Assembly: GCF_022012445.1 (NCBI RefSeq)
Contig: NZ_JAKLTS010000002.1
Location: forward strand, 62,001-126,000
Source of the DNA: Massilia sp. TS11
GTDB taxonomy: Bacteria; Pseudomonadota; Gammaproteobacteria; Burkholderiales; Burkholderiaceae_D
Reading direction: 5' to 3'
DNA: 64,000 nt
Shown: positions 46,157 through 56,251 of the stretch, piece by piece
How the letters are laid out: the number at the start of each line of letters is the position of its first letter
Numbering within the stretch: position 1 is the stretch's first letter
Translations under genes and position numbers: made by a program
Notes under the pieces: generated by a model
Told to the model about the DNA's origin: nothing
The model's database searches: none
What the model saw: only the letters and a program-made list of their open reading frames with translations

Positions 46157-46933
46157 CTAGTAGCAGGCATCTTTCTCGATGTTTTTGACAGTAATGGAGG
46201 GCCGCCGCCCGAGATCACGGAGCAGTTCGGCCTGAAAGTCAATGGCCTCTGTTACCTGATTGAATATGTGTTCGCCTCCTTCGTAAACGAAATCAGCGTA
46301 AAGCGTTGAGGAAATCTCAGCTCCAGAGGGCGCAGCACGGTAGCATGCAACAAGGACATCCTGGCAGAGTTGACCGCAGGCGATGGAAAGGTCTATCCCC
46401 AGGCCCTGCTTCCGAATTCCTGCATGGACATATACCAAGACTAGTTCATGAAAAATCGAAATCGCTTTCCTTTCTGGTTCCCGAGTCAGAAATACTGAAA
46501 GGTCCAAGAAGCCAAGTACCTCGTCTTTGTCAAACGCAACAAGGACAATACCCTGCCCTTCTACGCGACTACCGTCGTCGCTATCAACCCAAGACGACCA
46601 TTTGAGATCGTATTTTTTCCCCAAGGCATAGGTAAGAGAGATCTCTTCTTTGGGGCGGTAGGTAATTTGGGCTTTGCGAAGCTCACGGCGAAGTCGGACG
46701 TACGAGAACTGTATTGGATTGGCGTGTACAGATGTGACTGGGCGCAGCCGCTCAATTTTGTCGAGATAATCTTCGACAATTTGTTCATCGGTGCCAATCC
46801 GCCAAATCTCCTGGCTACGATCTTCGGCACAAACATTGGTTGCGAAACTTAGCCCCTTTTCAGTCATTTGTGTGCGAAGGCCCGAGAAGTGTTCAGGTTT
46901 CAAAAGTGGGCGTGAACGTTTGGTCGAGGGCAT
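46157..46933 (-). CDS. GNAT-like acetyltransferase domain protein
   Basis: A 258-residue soluble protein. Residues 139-185 (VLGFLDLSVFLT, then ELVLVYVHAGIRKQGLGIDLSIACGQ) match the beta4 / motif A region of GNAT N-acetyltransferases, with R-x-x-G-x-G at 174-179. The N-terminal 100 residues and C-terminus are not recognised. Some GNATs are toxins that acetylate tRNA, but the length and added domain do not fit the usual toxins. No antitoxin gene is adjacent. Confidence 0.55.
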   Translation of the reverse strand: MPSTKRSRPLLKPEHFSGLRTQMTEKGLSFATNVCAEDRSQEIWRIGTDEQIVEDYLDKIERLRPVTSVHANPIQFSYVRLRRELRKAQITYRPKEEISLTYALGKKYDLKWSSWVDSDDGSRVEGQGIVLVAFDKDEVLGFLDLSVFLTREPERKAISIFHELVLVYVHAGIRKQGLGIDLSIACGQLCQDVLVACYRAAPSGAEISSTLYADFVYEGGEHIFNQVTEAIDFQAELLRDLGRRPSITVKNIEKDACY

Positions 46934-47388
46934 TCAAAAATCTCGCTGGAAAAATTGAGTTGGGTGTACCTGGCTTCAATAAAGAACGCGCCGAAATCAG
47001 TGCGCAAAATCCGTTGGTTCCACTGGCCTCCAAGTCAGACGTGGCGCTTCACTGAATCTATAAATCGGCAACGTCTATTCAATCAAAGCTCCAAAGCAGA
47101 GTGATGTCTGGCGGTACGAGCAGTTAATGTGTAATTCGAGTCGTTGTCAACAAAAAAACTCAATAAAATCAACTGTTTAAGTCACTTCTGACTGATGTGT
47201 CTGCGACCTTCATAGCGCGGCGCTGACATTGCGAGAGCAGACGAGCTTCGCAGCGAAACCGGTCGCCTGCATGCGTGTGTGATGTTGAAAAGGGGTGTGT
47301 CGAGTGACGAAGATTTATCAACCACTCGAGCGAAGAAGCAACGTGGATGGAATTGAGGATCGAGCGGTCCCCGCCGCTCGAAGAAGTG
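46934..47388. other. Non-coding stretch, 0.45 kb
   Basis: Lies between two minus-strand genes. AT-rich around 47145-47180. No gene, hairpin with T-run, or repeat that I can support. Confidence 0.5.
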
Positions 47389-48321
47389 TCAATCGATAGC
47401 CGTTGACGATGCGATGGTCAATTTGCGCCGTTCGAGACCGCTAAGCTTTTTCCCAAGGTCGGAAAGCGCGTTACCAAAGGCACGATTGACAAGAGGATTC
47501 GCTTGAAGAGTCAGGTCCTTTGGCGTTCGCATAGACCATGCTGCGCCTCGTTGACTCCACATCTCGGATGGCTTGCCTTTGTAGCCCTTGCCTACGAAGA
47601 ACGCCTTGCCGCACGACTTTCGAAGGTCTTTCCCAAACTTGGCAATATCTGCAATGGTGTCCAGGCCAACATGCGCCGGAACTTCAAGCGTTAGTTCGAT
47701 TCGCAAGAAATATCGTGCTATGGGCTTGCCCTGATCTATCGTCTTCAAATAAACCTTGAGATCAAAGCCGAGGCGAGAGCAAGAGTTATACAAGATAGTG
47801 GTTAGCGGAGCGGCGCGAGAGGCCGACGCAACCGTGTAGGCACCTTTGTCGAGGTCAAAGTATTTCCGCTTGGCGCCGCCGCCAAATCCTGGATGCACAT
47901 GCGGTGCGAGGCAGTGGTGCAGTTGTTCTTTCAGCCCACGGAGTAGGTAGATGTCATTCGATTCTGGGGGCAAAAATACATCAATTGCTATTTCGACCTT
48001 TGCGACATGATCACGGCCATGAAATTGCATAAGGTACCGAAGGTCTCGCGCTGTTGGATCGTGAATGGAAACCGCATTCGGGATGTCGTTGCGTCCTTTG
48101 ACTGTACCTTCAAGCTTCGCTTTGAGGGTCGTTCGCGTGGCCGAGTCGAGTCCTCCAGGCCTTTGCAGATCAAGCACGTCGATTTTTGCCCGAGGCGAAA
48201 GAAATGGCGTCAGATCGACTTGGGTGCGATCAAAGTCTGGCAAATCACGGACGAGTTGCTCTGCTAGGCGGAGTTCAAATGCCGCGCTGTCGTCGAGTTT
48301 GGCGATTCTGAGTGCTTTCAT
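47389..48321 (-). CDS. Hypothetical protein with replication-initiator-like pattern
   Basis: A 310-residue basic, soluble protein. The stretch VAKVEIAIDVFLPP, then LGFDLKVYLKTIDQGKPIARYFLRIELTLE, resembles rolling-circle Rep proteins of phages and plasmids, where (K)xYxKT is followed by R-x-E in a later strand. No clear HUH histidine pair or catalytic Tyr motif is placed with confidence. A small hairpin lies 57 bases upstream of its start. If correct, it may replicate or mobilise the island. Confidence 0.45.
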   Translation of the reverse strand: MKALRIAKLDDSAAFELRLAEQLVRDLPDFDRTQVDLTPFLSPRAKIDVLDLQRPGGLDSATRTTLKAKLEGTVKGRNDIPNAVSIHDPTARDLRYLMQFHGRDHVAKVEIAIDVFLPPESNDIYLLRGLKEQLHHCLAPHVHPGFGGGAKRKYFDLDKGAYTVASASRAAPLTTILYNSCSRLGFDLKVYLKTIDQGKPIARYFLRIELTLEVPAHVGLDTIADIAKFGKDLRKSCGKAFFVGKGYKGKPSEMWSQRGAAWSMRTPKDLTLQANPLVNRAFGNALSDLGKKLSGLERRKLTIASSTAID

Positions 48322-48377
48322 AACGGGCTAAAACAGGTGGATTCTGAGGCGTCTGAACCGGTCGAATGGCGTCCATT

Positions 48378-48395
48378 TCAGTCATTGCTGACTGA
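48378..48395. repeat. Small hairpin upstream of the Rep-like gene
   Basis: TCAGTCA/TGACTGA, a 7-base stem with loop TTGC, 57 bases upstream of the ATG at 48321 on the minus strand. No T-run follows. Possible Rep nick site or operator. Confidence 0.4.
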
Positions 48396-49437
48396 TAATA
48401 GTCAATTCTCGTTTTAGCGACTTGTGAGGTTGGTGCACAACAGCTGAAACGCGTCAAAACGCTTTCTACGGCCGCCAATTCCTTGTGTTGTGGGCTGCGA
48501 TGGAAATTGCGGGATTTCGCCTCAGACGGGCTATACGTGGCTCCTGATGGCTTTTCAATGGTGGCTGCTGACGAGGGTGGGGGCGACGCTGGTCGTGAGC
48601 GCCGGCGCGAATTTTTTCCAGACCCGTAAAAGCATAAAGTCGCAATAGTCGTAGGGCGTAACAACAGAAATACGTAAAGGATGCAACCCGCAAAAACAGG
48701 AACACGTGAATGTAGAAAGCCGTGTTTAAGGAAGCGAGAGTGGTTTCAAGGCGAGAGGAGAGGCATTCCAGACACGTTGGCATTGAATAGCGAAAGGGTG
48801 GAGGCCATGCTCGCTGATCGCTCGCATTGGCCTTAATGACGATCGCCTATCAAAGACTTCTGGGGGGGGGCTGGTGTACCTTGAACGACGATGATGGGCA
48901 ACCGATTCGCAGGCTCATCGGTTGCTGGTTAGAGGGTGAGGGGCCATGGAGGAGTGGTAGGAAGGTGAGGGAGAAACAGTGTCGGGAGGATGCTGATTGT
49001 TATCTACTATATGGGGTCTCTATCCTTGGCTAGGCGGCCCTGAAAAACCCCGTAAATCCAAAGACTTAGATTGTCCCGTCCACCATCAGTGACAGCCTTG
49101 TTTCCGCTTTTTCTAGCTTTCCTGGGCGTCCTGACCGCAATCGGCTGGGCTGGGCTTGGCCTGGAATTGATCGGAATTGGGGCTGGCAGCGTGTAAATAT
49201 GCGCCAAATTGAGATCCAGGCTGTGGAAACGCATGGTCCCTGAGACAAAGTTGGAGATTGTGGAATGTTTCTGGCGTGTATTATTCGGGAGGAAAGAATC
49301 AACTCCGCGCCAGGCTTGTAATTGCTAGTTAAGTTGGCCGTTCTAGAGACTACTTGGCGTCCAATTTACATATGCCGTGAGACTGAGACATTGAGGGGGC
49401 GTTTGCCATCCTCGGAAATTAGGGTTTTAACTAAGAA
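48396..49437. other. Non-coding stretch, 1.0 kb
   Basis: Upstream of hsdM. Short open frames on both strands (for example 48827-49033 plus) lack domain likeness. A run of nine G is at 48862-48870. Nothing else supported. Confidence 0.5.
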
Positions 49438-50988
49438 ATGATCGAAGACATCAAGAAAACGCTCTGGGCGACAGCTGACAAGCTCAGAGCCAACATGGAC
49501 GCCGCAGAATACAAGCACCTGGTGCTTGGTCTCATTTTCGTCAAATATATTTCCGATACATTTCAGGCACGCCGCGAAGAACTGACTCGCCGGTTTGCAG
49601 ATAAGGACGACGATTACTTTCTTCACGATGCCGATGCAGAACTCCTGGCTGAAGAGCTTGAGGATCGAGACTACTACCGTGAAGTGAACGTGTTTTGGGT
49701 GCCAGAGGCGGCGCGCTGGGAAAGCATTCGGTCCAATGCCAAGCAACCTGACATTGGCAAGCGTATTGATGATGCGCTGACGCTCATCGAAGTCGAAAAC
49801 CCCAAGCTTAAAGGCATCCTGGACAAACGCTACGCGCGCGCCCAACTCCCGGATGGGAAGCTAGGCGAACTGGTGGATTTGGTTTCGACTATCGGCTTCG
49901 GCGAAAGTGCGGGCGCTGCGCGCGACGTGCTTGGGCAGGTCTACGAGTATTTCCTTGGCATGTTTGCGAGTGCCGAAGGCAAGCGCGGCGGACAGTTCTA
50001 CACGCCGGCAAGCATTGTAAAAACCCTGGTGGCAGTTTTGGCGCCGCATCATGGGAAAGTGTATGACCCATGCTGCGGGTCAGGGGGCATGTTCGTTCAG
50101 TCCGAGCGCTTTATTGAGGCACACGGCGGCAAGCTGGGTGACGTCAGTATCTACGGGCAAGAAGCCAATCCGACAACCTGGCGATTGGCAGCAATGAACC
50201 TCGCCATTCGCGGCATTGATTTCAATCTTGGCCGTGAACCTGCCGACACGTTCACTCGCAACCAACATCCCGACCTGCGAGCCGATTTTGTTCTGGCGAA
50301 TCCACCGTTCAACATTAGCGACTGGTGGCATGGCAGTTTGGAGGGTGATCCGCGTTGGGTCTATGGCACGCCACCTCAAGGTAATGCCAACTATGCGTGG
50401 CTTCAACACATGCTGTATCACCTGAAGTCTAGTGGCCGCGCCGGCATTGTGCTTGCCAATGGCTCAATGAGTTCGAGCCAGAACAGCGAAGGCGAGATCC
50501 GGCGTGCGATGGTGGATGCTGATGTCGTCGAAGTGATGATTGCGCTACCTGGCCAGTTGTTCTTCAATACGCAGATTCCCGCTTGCCTGTGGTTCCTTGT
50601 CAAGCAAAAGACCATCCGAAAGGGCGAAGTGCTGTTCATCGATGCCCGCAAGTTGGGGAGCATGATCAGTCGCGTGCAGTGCGAATTTACGGATGACGTG
50701 ATTGACCGTATCGCAGGAACTGTTGCGTCATGGCGAGGCGAAAGCACGAGCGATTATGAGGACATCCCTGGTTTCTGTCGCAGCGTGCAGCTGGCGGAAA
50801 TCGCTGAACATGGCCATGTCTTGACGCCCGGTCGTTACGTTGGCGCAGAAGAAGTCGAAGATGACGATGAAGCCTTTATTGAAAAAATGCAGAAGCTTAC
50901 GGAGACGCTTGGCAAACAGATGGCTAAGGGGGCGGAACTCGACGCGTTGATTCGCCGTAAATTAGAAGGGCTGGGTTATGAGTTCTGA
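49438..50988 (+). CDS. hsdM: Type I restriction-modification DNA methyltransferase (M subunit)
   Basis: A 516-residue N6-adenine methyltransferase. The N-terminal helical HsdM_N domain (about 5-140) is followed by the S-adenosylmethionine loop DPCCGSGG at 210-217 and the catalytic NPPF at 288-291. The C-terminal helices pair with HsdS. It modifies the host's copies of the recognition site. It overlaps hsdS by 11 bases. GC and codon use are lower than in the core genes, as in the rest of the island. Confidence 0.96.
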   Translation: MIEDIKKTLWATADKLRANMDAAEYKHLVLGLIFVKYISDTFQARREELTRRFADKDDDYFLHDADAELLAEELEDRDYYREVNVFWVPEAARWESIRSNAKQPDIGKRIDDALTLIEVENPKLKGILDKRYARAQLPDGKLGELVDLVSTIGFGESAGAARDVLGQVYEYFLGMFASAEGKRGGQFYTPASIVKTLVAVLAPHHGKVYDPCCGSGGMFVQSERFIEAHGGKLGDVSIYGQEANPTTWRLAAMNLAIRGIDFNLGREPADTFTRNQHPDLRADFVLANPPFNISDWWHGSLEGDPRWVYGTPPQGNANYAWLQHMLYHLKSSGRAGIVLANGSMSSSQNSEGEIRRAMVDADVVEVMIALPGQLFFNTQIPACLWFLVKQKTIRKGEVLFIDARKLGSMISRVQCEFTDDVIDRIAGTVASWRGESTSDYEDIPGFCRSVQLAEIAEHGHVLTPGRYVGAEEVEDDDEAFIEKMQKLTETLGKQMAKGAELDALIRRKLEGLGYEF

Positions 50989-52246
50989 ATGGCTCACGAC
51001 CACGCTTGGAGCTGTCTGTGCTGAGCAGCGTGGCATGATTCAGACCGGCCCATTTGGTAGTCAGCTCCATGCATCTGACTATGTTGCTGAGGGAATTCCC
51101 GTTGTGATGCCAGCCAACATTGGTGCTGATGGAGGTATATCTGAAGAAGGTATTGCTCGAATTCAGCCGCATGACGTTGAGCGCCTGTTGCAACACAAAC
51201 TGCAACTCGGAGATGTCGTTTTTAGCCGACGCGGGGACGTAACCCGCAATGCACTCGTTGAACCTCATCAAGTAGGCTGGCTTTGCGGGACGGGATGCTT
51301 AAAAGTTCGCCTCGGCAATGAACAAATAGCCAATGCAAGGTTCATCTCGTACTGCTTGCGTTTGCCTGAAACCAAGGATTGGTTGGTTCGGCATGCAGTT
51401 GGAGCAACGATGCCAAATCTGAACACTGCGATATTGTCAGCGGTGCCATTGACCATTCCACCATTGGCAGAGCAAAGGAAAATCACATCGGTTTTAGGTG
51501 CTCTCGACGACCGCATCACCCTGCTTCGCGAAACCAACGCCACGCTCGAAGCTATTGCCCAAGCCTTGTTTAAGTCCTGGTTTGTAGACTTCGACCCAGT
51601 TCGCGCCAAGCAGCAAGGCCAGGCGCCTGAAGGCATGGACGAAGCGACGGCGGCATTGTTTCCTGATAGCTTTGAAGAGTCGGAGCTGGGGTTGGTGCCG
51701 AAGGGGTGGTCGCCCCAACGCTTAGATTCGATACTCGAATTGCGATATGGCAAGGCACTGAAAGCTACCGACCGCGTTTCAGGAATAGTACCCGTCTATG
51801 GGTCCGGTGGAATCACCGGATTCCATAACAAGGCACTGGTGACCGGGCCTGGCGTTATAGTTGGCCGTAAGGGCACAATTGGAAGTCTTTACTGGGAAGA
51901 TTCTCCATTCTTTCCGATTGATACCGTGTTCTATGTCATTTCAAAAGTGCCACTGACATATAGCTACTATTTGCTAAAAACGCTTAGCCTCAATGAAATG
52001 AACACTGATGCGGCTGTCCCTGGACTCAATCGAGAAAATGTGTATCGGCTTAAAGTGGCCATCCCAAATACCGAGGCGATTCATTGTTTCAATGAGATTG
52101 TTGGGGTCTTGCGAAAGAGTATCGGGCACAACAACGAACACGCTGAGTGTCTGACACATCTCCGTGACACTCTTCTCCCACGCTTGATCTCCGGCCAACT
52201 ACGCTTGCCGGAGTCCGTTGAACAGGTTGAGGAAGCGTGCGCATGA
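50978..52246 (+). CDS. hsdS: Type I restriction-modification specificity subunit
   Basis: A 422-residue S subunit with two target-recognition domains (about 1-150 and 230-390), each followed by a helical spacer. The first spacer has PPLAEQRKITSVLGALDDRI and the second a matching region near the C-terminus. The pair sets a bipartite recognition sequence, which cannot be read from these domains by eye. It overlaps hsdM, so both are co-translated. Confidence 0.95.
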   Translation: MSSEWLTTTLGAVCAEQRGMIQTGPFGSQLHASDYVAEGIPVVMPANIGADGGISEEGIARIQPHDVERLLQHKLQLGDVVFSRRGDVTRNALVEPHQVGWLCGTGCLKVRLGNEQIANARFISYCLRLPETKDWLVRHAVGATMPNLNTAILSAVPLTIPPLAEQRKITSVLGALDDRITLLRETNATLEAIAQALFKSWFVDFDPVRAKQQGQAPEGMDEATAALFPDSFEESELGLVPKGWSPQRLDSILELRYGKALKATDRVSGIVPVYGSGGITGFHNKALVTGPGVIVGRKGTIGSLYWEDSPFFPIDTVFYVISKVPLTYSYYLLKTLSLNEMNTDAAVPGLNRENVYRLKVAIPNTEAIHCFNEIVGVLRKSIGHNNEHAECLTHLRDTLLPRLISGQLRLPESVEQVEEACA

Positions 52247-52297
52247 CGTCCAGTAAGCCTTTCCGGCTTGTTTAGTTCAGGATAGAGAGCTGAAACC

Positions 52298-53023
52298 ATG
52301 CTTTGCTTCCATTGCACACAAGCCGCTTGTGACGCACTTGCCAGCATTTTCAAAGGCCATACGGAATCATGGTTGGATCAGACTTCATTGCCCGATAACG
52401 ACTCGGGTTGGCATTGGCAATTACATGCAGTGAAAATCTCTCGCAAATTGGTATTCGTCGCCATGGAACATGAGACCCGTTACGCAATGGTTTTCTGGGG
52501 CTTGAAGAAGGGCGACGGCGAGACGCTGATTAACCTTTTTTTTGAACGGTTGGTGAACCATCTATTGCTTCTTACGCAGATAAGCACAATCGTTGACGAC
52601 TCGCATGCGCACAAGCTAGTGGGCAACCTGTTGGAAGCAAATCGTGCCTTCAACTTCCAGCCTGGCAGTGACCGCAGCGTGCAAACTCACATCAACGAAG
52701 TGGTGCATATGTGCCGATATGACGTGAGCGATCATGGCTCCCTACCGGACAATCGTGCAGAAGCTGCTGGGTTCGAAGCCAAGTTGAATCAGACGCTGCG
52801 AAGTGTTCGGGGCGGCAAATACTTCCAGCCGGACGAAGCCCTTCTCCTGAAAGCCCTGCGCTTGTTTGCCGGTTTCGATGCTTATCAGTTGCGGCAGGTG
52901 TCAGCCAGCCTTCAAGTCGTGCGGAGACAGAGATGGGCGAGCCTAATGCAGGATGCTGAGGCTAGTGATGCAACTGAAGGCAGTAGCCCATCGCTGCTAA
53001 AGCGTAGCTCAACCATGCATTGA
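52298..53023 (+). CDS. Unknown protein between hsdS and hsdR (DUF6933-like N-terminus)
   Basis: A 241-residue soluble protein. The N-terminus MLCFHCTQAACDAL, with the LVFVAMEHETRYAMVFWGLKKG strand pair, resembles DUF6933, a short domain of unknown function; this likeness is tentative. The C-terminal 100 residues are helical and basic. It starts 51 bases after hsdS and ends 38 bases before hsdR, inside the operon. A role as a restriction regulator, anti-self factor or added defence gene is possible, but none is shown. Confidence 0.65.
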   Translation: MLCFHCTQAACDALASIFKGHTESWLDQTSLPDNDSGWHWQLHAVKISRKLVFVAMEHETRYAMVFWGLKKGDGETLINLFFERLVNHLLLLTQISTIVDDSHAHKLVGNLLEANRAFNFQPGSDRSVQTHINEVVHMCRYDVSDHGSLPDNRAEAAGFEAKLNQTLRSVRGGKYFQPDEALLLKALRLFAGFDAYQLRQVSASLQVVRRQRWASLMQDAEASDATEGSSPSLLKRSSTMH

Positions 53024-53061
53024 AAAGAAAACGGCGGCTCAGCCACGTTGCGAAAGCGAAC

Positions 53062-56000
53062 ATGACAGAAGACCAACTCGAGCAAGAAGCGCTGCAATGG
53101 CTGGGGGAAGTGGGGTACACCCACGTCTACGGATATGACATCGCACCGGACAGCGAAGTCTCGCCGGAACGAACTGATTATCGACAGCCCTTGATGGTTG
53201 AGCGCTTACGCAAGGCAATCGCCAAGCTCAATCCTGGAATTCCTTTGGTGGCGCGCGAAGACGCGATGAAGCAAGTGATGGACCTTGGTATCCCATCTCT
53301 GCTTTCCGCAAACCGGCTATTTCATAGTCTGTTGGTTAATGGCGTTCCGGTTCAGTATCAGAAGGACGGCGAAACGCGCGGTGACTTCGTGCGTTTGATC
53401 GATTTCACCGATGTTGCGGTTAATGAATGGCTAGCGATCAACCAATACACATTGAGGGGAGCGAAACATACCCGTAGGCCAGACATCATTCTGTTCGTAA
53501 ATGGCTTGCCGCTCGTTCTCATCGAGCTGAAGAACCCTGCTGATGAGAATGCCGACATCTGGAAAGCATTTGATCAATTGCAGACTTACAAAGAACAGAT
53601 ACCAGATGTTTTCAACTACAACGAAGTATTAGTCATTTCGGACGGAAGTGAAGCGCGTCTGGGTTCGCTTTCTAGTGACGCCGAGCGCTATATGCAGTGG
53701 CGAACTATCGATGGCGTTACGATTGATCCGCTTGGTCAGTTCAATGAGCTTGAAACGCTCGTTCGCGGGGTGCTTGCGCCCGCCTATCTGTTGGATTACC
53801 TCCGTTTCTTTGTGCTATTTGAGGATGATGGTGGGCTGATCAAGAAAATTGCGGGTTATCACCAGTTTCATGCCGTCCGCGCAGCGATCGAACAAGTCGT
53901 AACCGCATCTAGACCTGGCGGGAGTCACAAGGGAGGTGTCGTCTGGCATACGCAAGGTAGCGGCAAGAGCATCACCATGACCTGCTTTGCGGCTCGGGTG
54001 ATGCGAGAAGCGGCGATGGAAAACCCAACAATTGTGGTAATCACTGACCGGAATGATTTGGATGGGCAATTGTTCGGCGTGTTTTCACTGGCCCAAGACC
54101 TCCTACGTGAACAACCAGTGCAAGCAGAAACACGCGGAGATTTGCGAGCCAAACTAGGCAATCGACCCTCTGGCGGTATCGTGTTCGCCACGATTCAAAA
54201 GTTTATGCCAGGCGAAGACGAGGACACCTTCCCCGTTCTGTCCGATCGCAGCAATATCGTTGTGATTGCCGACGAAGCTCACCGAACCCAATACGGCTTT
54301 GAAGCAAAGCTGAAGACAATCAAGCCTAAGAAGGCTGCGGCAAATGAGGAATTCGGCCGCGAAGTCGCTGAGCCTGCCACATCCTACGACGTTCAGACCC
54401 AATTCCAGGTTGGCTACGCTCAACATCTGCGAGATGCACTTCCCAATGCGACTTTCGTCGCCTTTACGGGTACCCCTGTTTCCAGCGAAGACCGCGACAC
54501 GCGGTCAGTATTTGGCGACTACATCCACATCTACGACATGCAGCAGGCAAAGGATGATGGCGCCACGGTTGCGATCTATTATGAGTCGAGGCTGGCAAAG
54601 TTGGGTTTGAAAGAAGCCGAGCTGGCGAACGTCGATGATGAAGTGGATGAGCTTGCAGAGGACGAAGCCGATGACGAGCAATCCAAGCTAAAGAGCAAAT
54701 GGGCGGCGCTCGAAAAAGTGGTTGGCGCCGAGCCTCGGATTCGGCAGGTCGCAGCTGACCTGGTGACTCACTTTGAAGAGCGATCCAAGGCTCAGAGTGG
54801 CAAGGCGATGCTCGTCGCCATGAGCCGAGAAATATGCGTTCATTTATACGATGAGATCATCAAGCTTCGCCCAGATTGGCACGATGAAGATCCTTCAAAA
54901 GGCGCAGTGAAGATCATTATGACTGGCTCTGCTAGCGAAAAAGCGCTTCTGCGGCCGCATATCTATTCGAAGCAGGTCAAGAAGGACTTAGAAAAGCGAT
55001 TCAAGAATCCGGGCGATCCGTTGCGTATGGTTATTGTGCGCGACATGTGGCTGACGGGCTTTGATGCGCCTTGCGTTCACACCTTATATGTCGATAAGCC
55101 CATGAAGGGTCACAACCTCATGCAAGCAATTGCACGCGTGAACAGGGTGTTCAAAGACAAGCAGGGGGGCTTAGTCGTTGACTATATCGGGATTGCCAAC
55201 GATCTCAAGCAAGCTTTAAAGGAATACACAGCGAGCAATGGGCGCGGGCGCCCGACGGTCGACGCACATGAAGCATATGCGGTGCTGGAGGAGAAGCTGG
55301 AAGTACTCCGTGCAATGCTGCACGGCTTTGATTACAGCAATTTCGTGCATGGTGGTCACAAGTTGCTTGCAGGTGCTGCCAATCATGTTTTAGGAGACAA
55401 AGATGGCAAGAAGCGATGGGCTGACCATGCGCTTGCGATGAGCAAGGCGTTTTCCCTTTGTTGCACACTGGACGAAGCGAAGGCTGTACGGGAAGAGGTC
55501 GCCTTCTTTCAGGCCGTGAAGGTGCTGCTGACGAAGCGCGACATAAGCAAAAAGAAGAAGACAGACGAGGAGCGAGAGCTTGCGATTCGTCAGATTATTG
55601 GCTCTGCGGTTGTGTCTGAGCAGGTTGTAGATATCTTTGACGCAGTCGGACTAGATAAGCCGAATATTGGCTTGCTTGATGATGAGTTCCTGGCCGAAGT
55701 TCGAAATTTGCCAGAGAGGAATCTCGCTGTTGAGTTGCTGGAGCGCTTGCTAGAAGGCGAAATCAAAAGCAAGTTCGGTGGCAACGTGGTTCAGAACAAG
55801 AAGTTCTCTGAATTACTCTCAGACGTCATCAAACGATACCAAAATCGCTCCATCGAGACGGCGCAGGTAATCGAAGAGCTAATCGAGATGGCGAAGAAAT
55901 TCAAGGCCGCTGCAAGCCGTAATGAGGCTCTTGGTTTGTCCGATGACGAGATTCGCTTCTACGATGCGCTGGTCGACAATGAATCAGCCGTAAGAGAGTT

Positions 56001-56217
56001 GAGTGATGAAACTCTGAAGTTGATCGCTCACGAACTAACTGAAAACCTTCGACAAAACGTCAGCGTCGATTGGGCTGAGCGGGAAAGTGTGCGTGCAAAG
56101 TTGAGGCTTATGGTGAAGCGGATTTTGAGGAAGTATCGGTATCCGCCTGGTCGCCAAGAGGAGGCAGTTAAGACTGTCTTGGAGCAAGCAGAAAACCTGA
56201 CAGCAGAGTGGGTTTGA
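53062..56217 (+). CDS. hsdR: Type I restriction endonuclease/translocase (R subunit)
   Basis: A 1051-residue HsdR. The N-terminal nuclease core is Asp141 (RRPDIILF), Glu155 and Lys157 (IELKN). The SF2 helicase motor follows with Walker A QGSGKS near 297-302, DEAH near 404, and FTGTP as motif III. A C-terminal helical region ends the protein. ATG 53062 (MTEDQLEQEALQWL) gives the family start; a TTG at 53020 adds 14 basic residues. The nuclease and motor residues look intact, so the system should be active. Confidence 0.95.
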   Translation: MTEDQLEQEALQWLGEVGYTHVYGYDIAPDSEVSPERTDYRQPLMVERLRKAIAKLNPGIPLVAREDAMKQVMDLGIPSLLSANRLFHSLLVNGVPVQYQKDGETRGDFVRLIDFTDVAVNEWLAINQYTLRGAKHTRRPDIILFVNGLPLVLIELKNPADENADIWKAFDQLQTYKEQIPDVFNYNEVLVISDGSEARLGSLSSDAERYMQWRTIDGVTIDPLGQFNELETLVRGVLAPAYLLDYLRFFVLFEDDGGLIKKIAGYHQFHAVRAAIEQVVTASRPGGSHKGGVVWHTQGSGKSITMTCFAARVMREAAMENPTIVVITDRNDLDGQLFGVFSLAQDLLREQPVQAETRGDLRAKLGNRPSGGIVFATIQKFMPGEDEDTFPVLSDRSNIVVIADEAHRTQYGFEAKLKTIKPKKAAANEEFGREVAEPATSYDVQTQFQVGYAQHLRDALPNATFVAFTGTPVSSEDRDTRSVFGDYIHIYDMQQAKDDGATVAIYYESRLAKLGLKEAELANVDDEVDELAEDEADDEQSKLKSKWAALEKVVGAEPRIRQVAADLVTHFEERSKAQSGKAMLVAMSREICVHLYDEIIKLRPDWHDEDPSKGAVKIIMTGSASEKALLRPHIYSKQVKKDLEKRFKNPGDPLRMVIVRDMWLTGFDAPCVHTLYVDKPMKGHNLMQAIARVNRVFKDKQGGLVVDYIGIANDLKQALKEYTASNGRGRPTVDAHEAYAVLEEKLEVLRAMLHGFDYSNFVHGGHKLLAGAANHVLGDKDGKKRWADHALAMSKAFSLCCTLDEAKAVREEVAFFQAVKVLLTKRDISKKKKTDEERELAIRQIIGSAVVSEQVVDIFDAVGLDKPNIGLLDDEFLAEVRNLPERNLAVELLERLLEGEIKSKFGGNVVQNKKFSELLSDVIKRYQNRSIETAQVIEELIEMAKKFKAAASRNEALGLSDDEIRFYDALVDNESAVRELSDETLKLIAHELTENLRQNVSVDWAERESVRAKLRLMVKRILRKYRYPPGRQEEAVKTVLEQAENLTAEWV

Positions 56218-56251
56218 AAGAAGGCAGTGTTGTCGTGATTATTGGCTGAGA

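Noticed and set aside
48275..48664. 129-codon minus-strand frame upstream of the Rep-like gene
   Set aside because: Overlaps the start of a better gene and has Ser/Arg/Pro-rich low-information sequence.
48862..48870. Run of nine G as a phase-variable tract
   Set aside because: It is not inside or just upstream of a supported gene, so a phase-variation role has no basis here.
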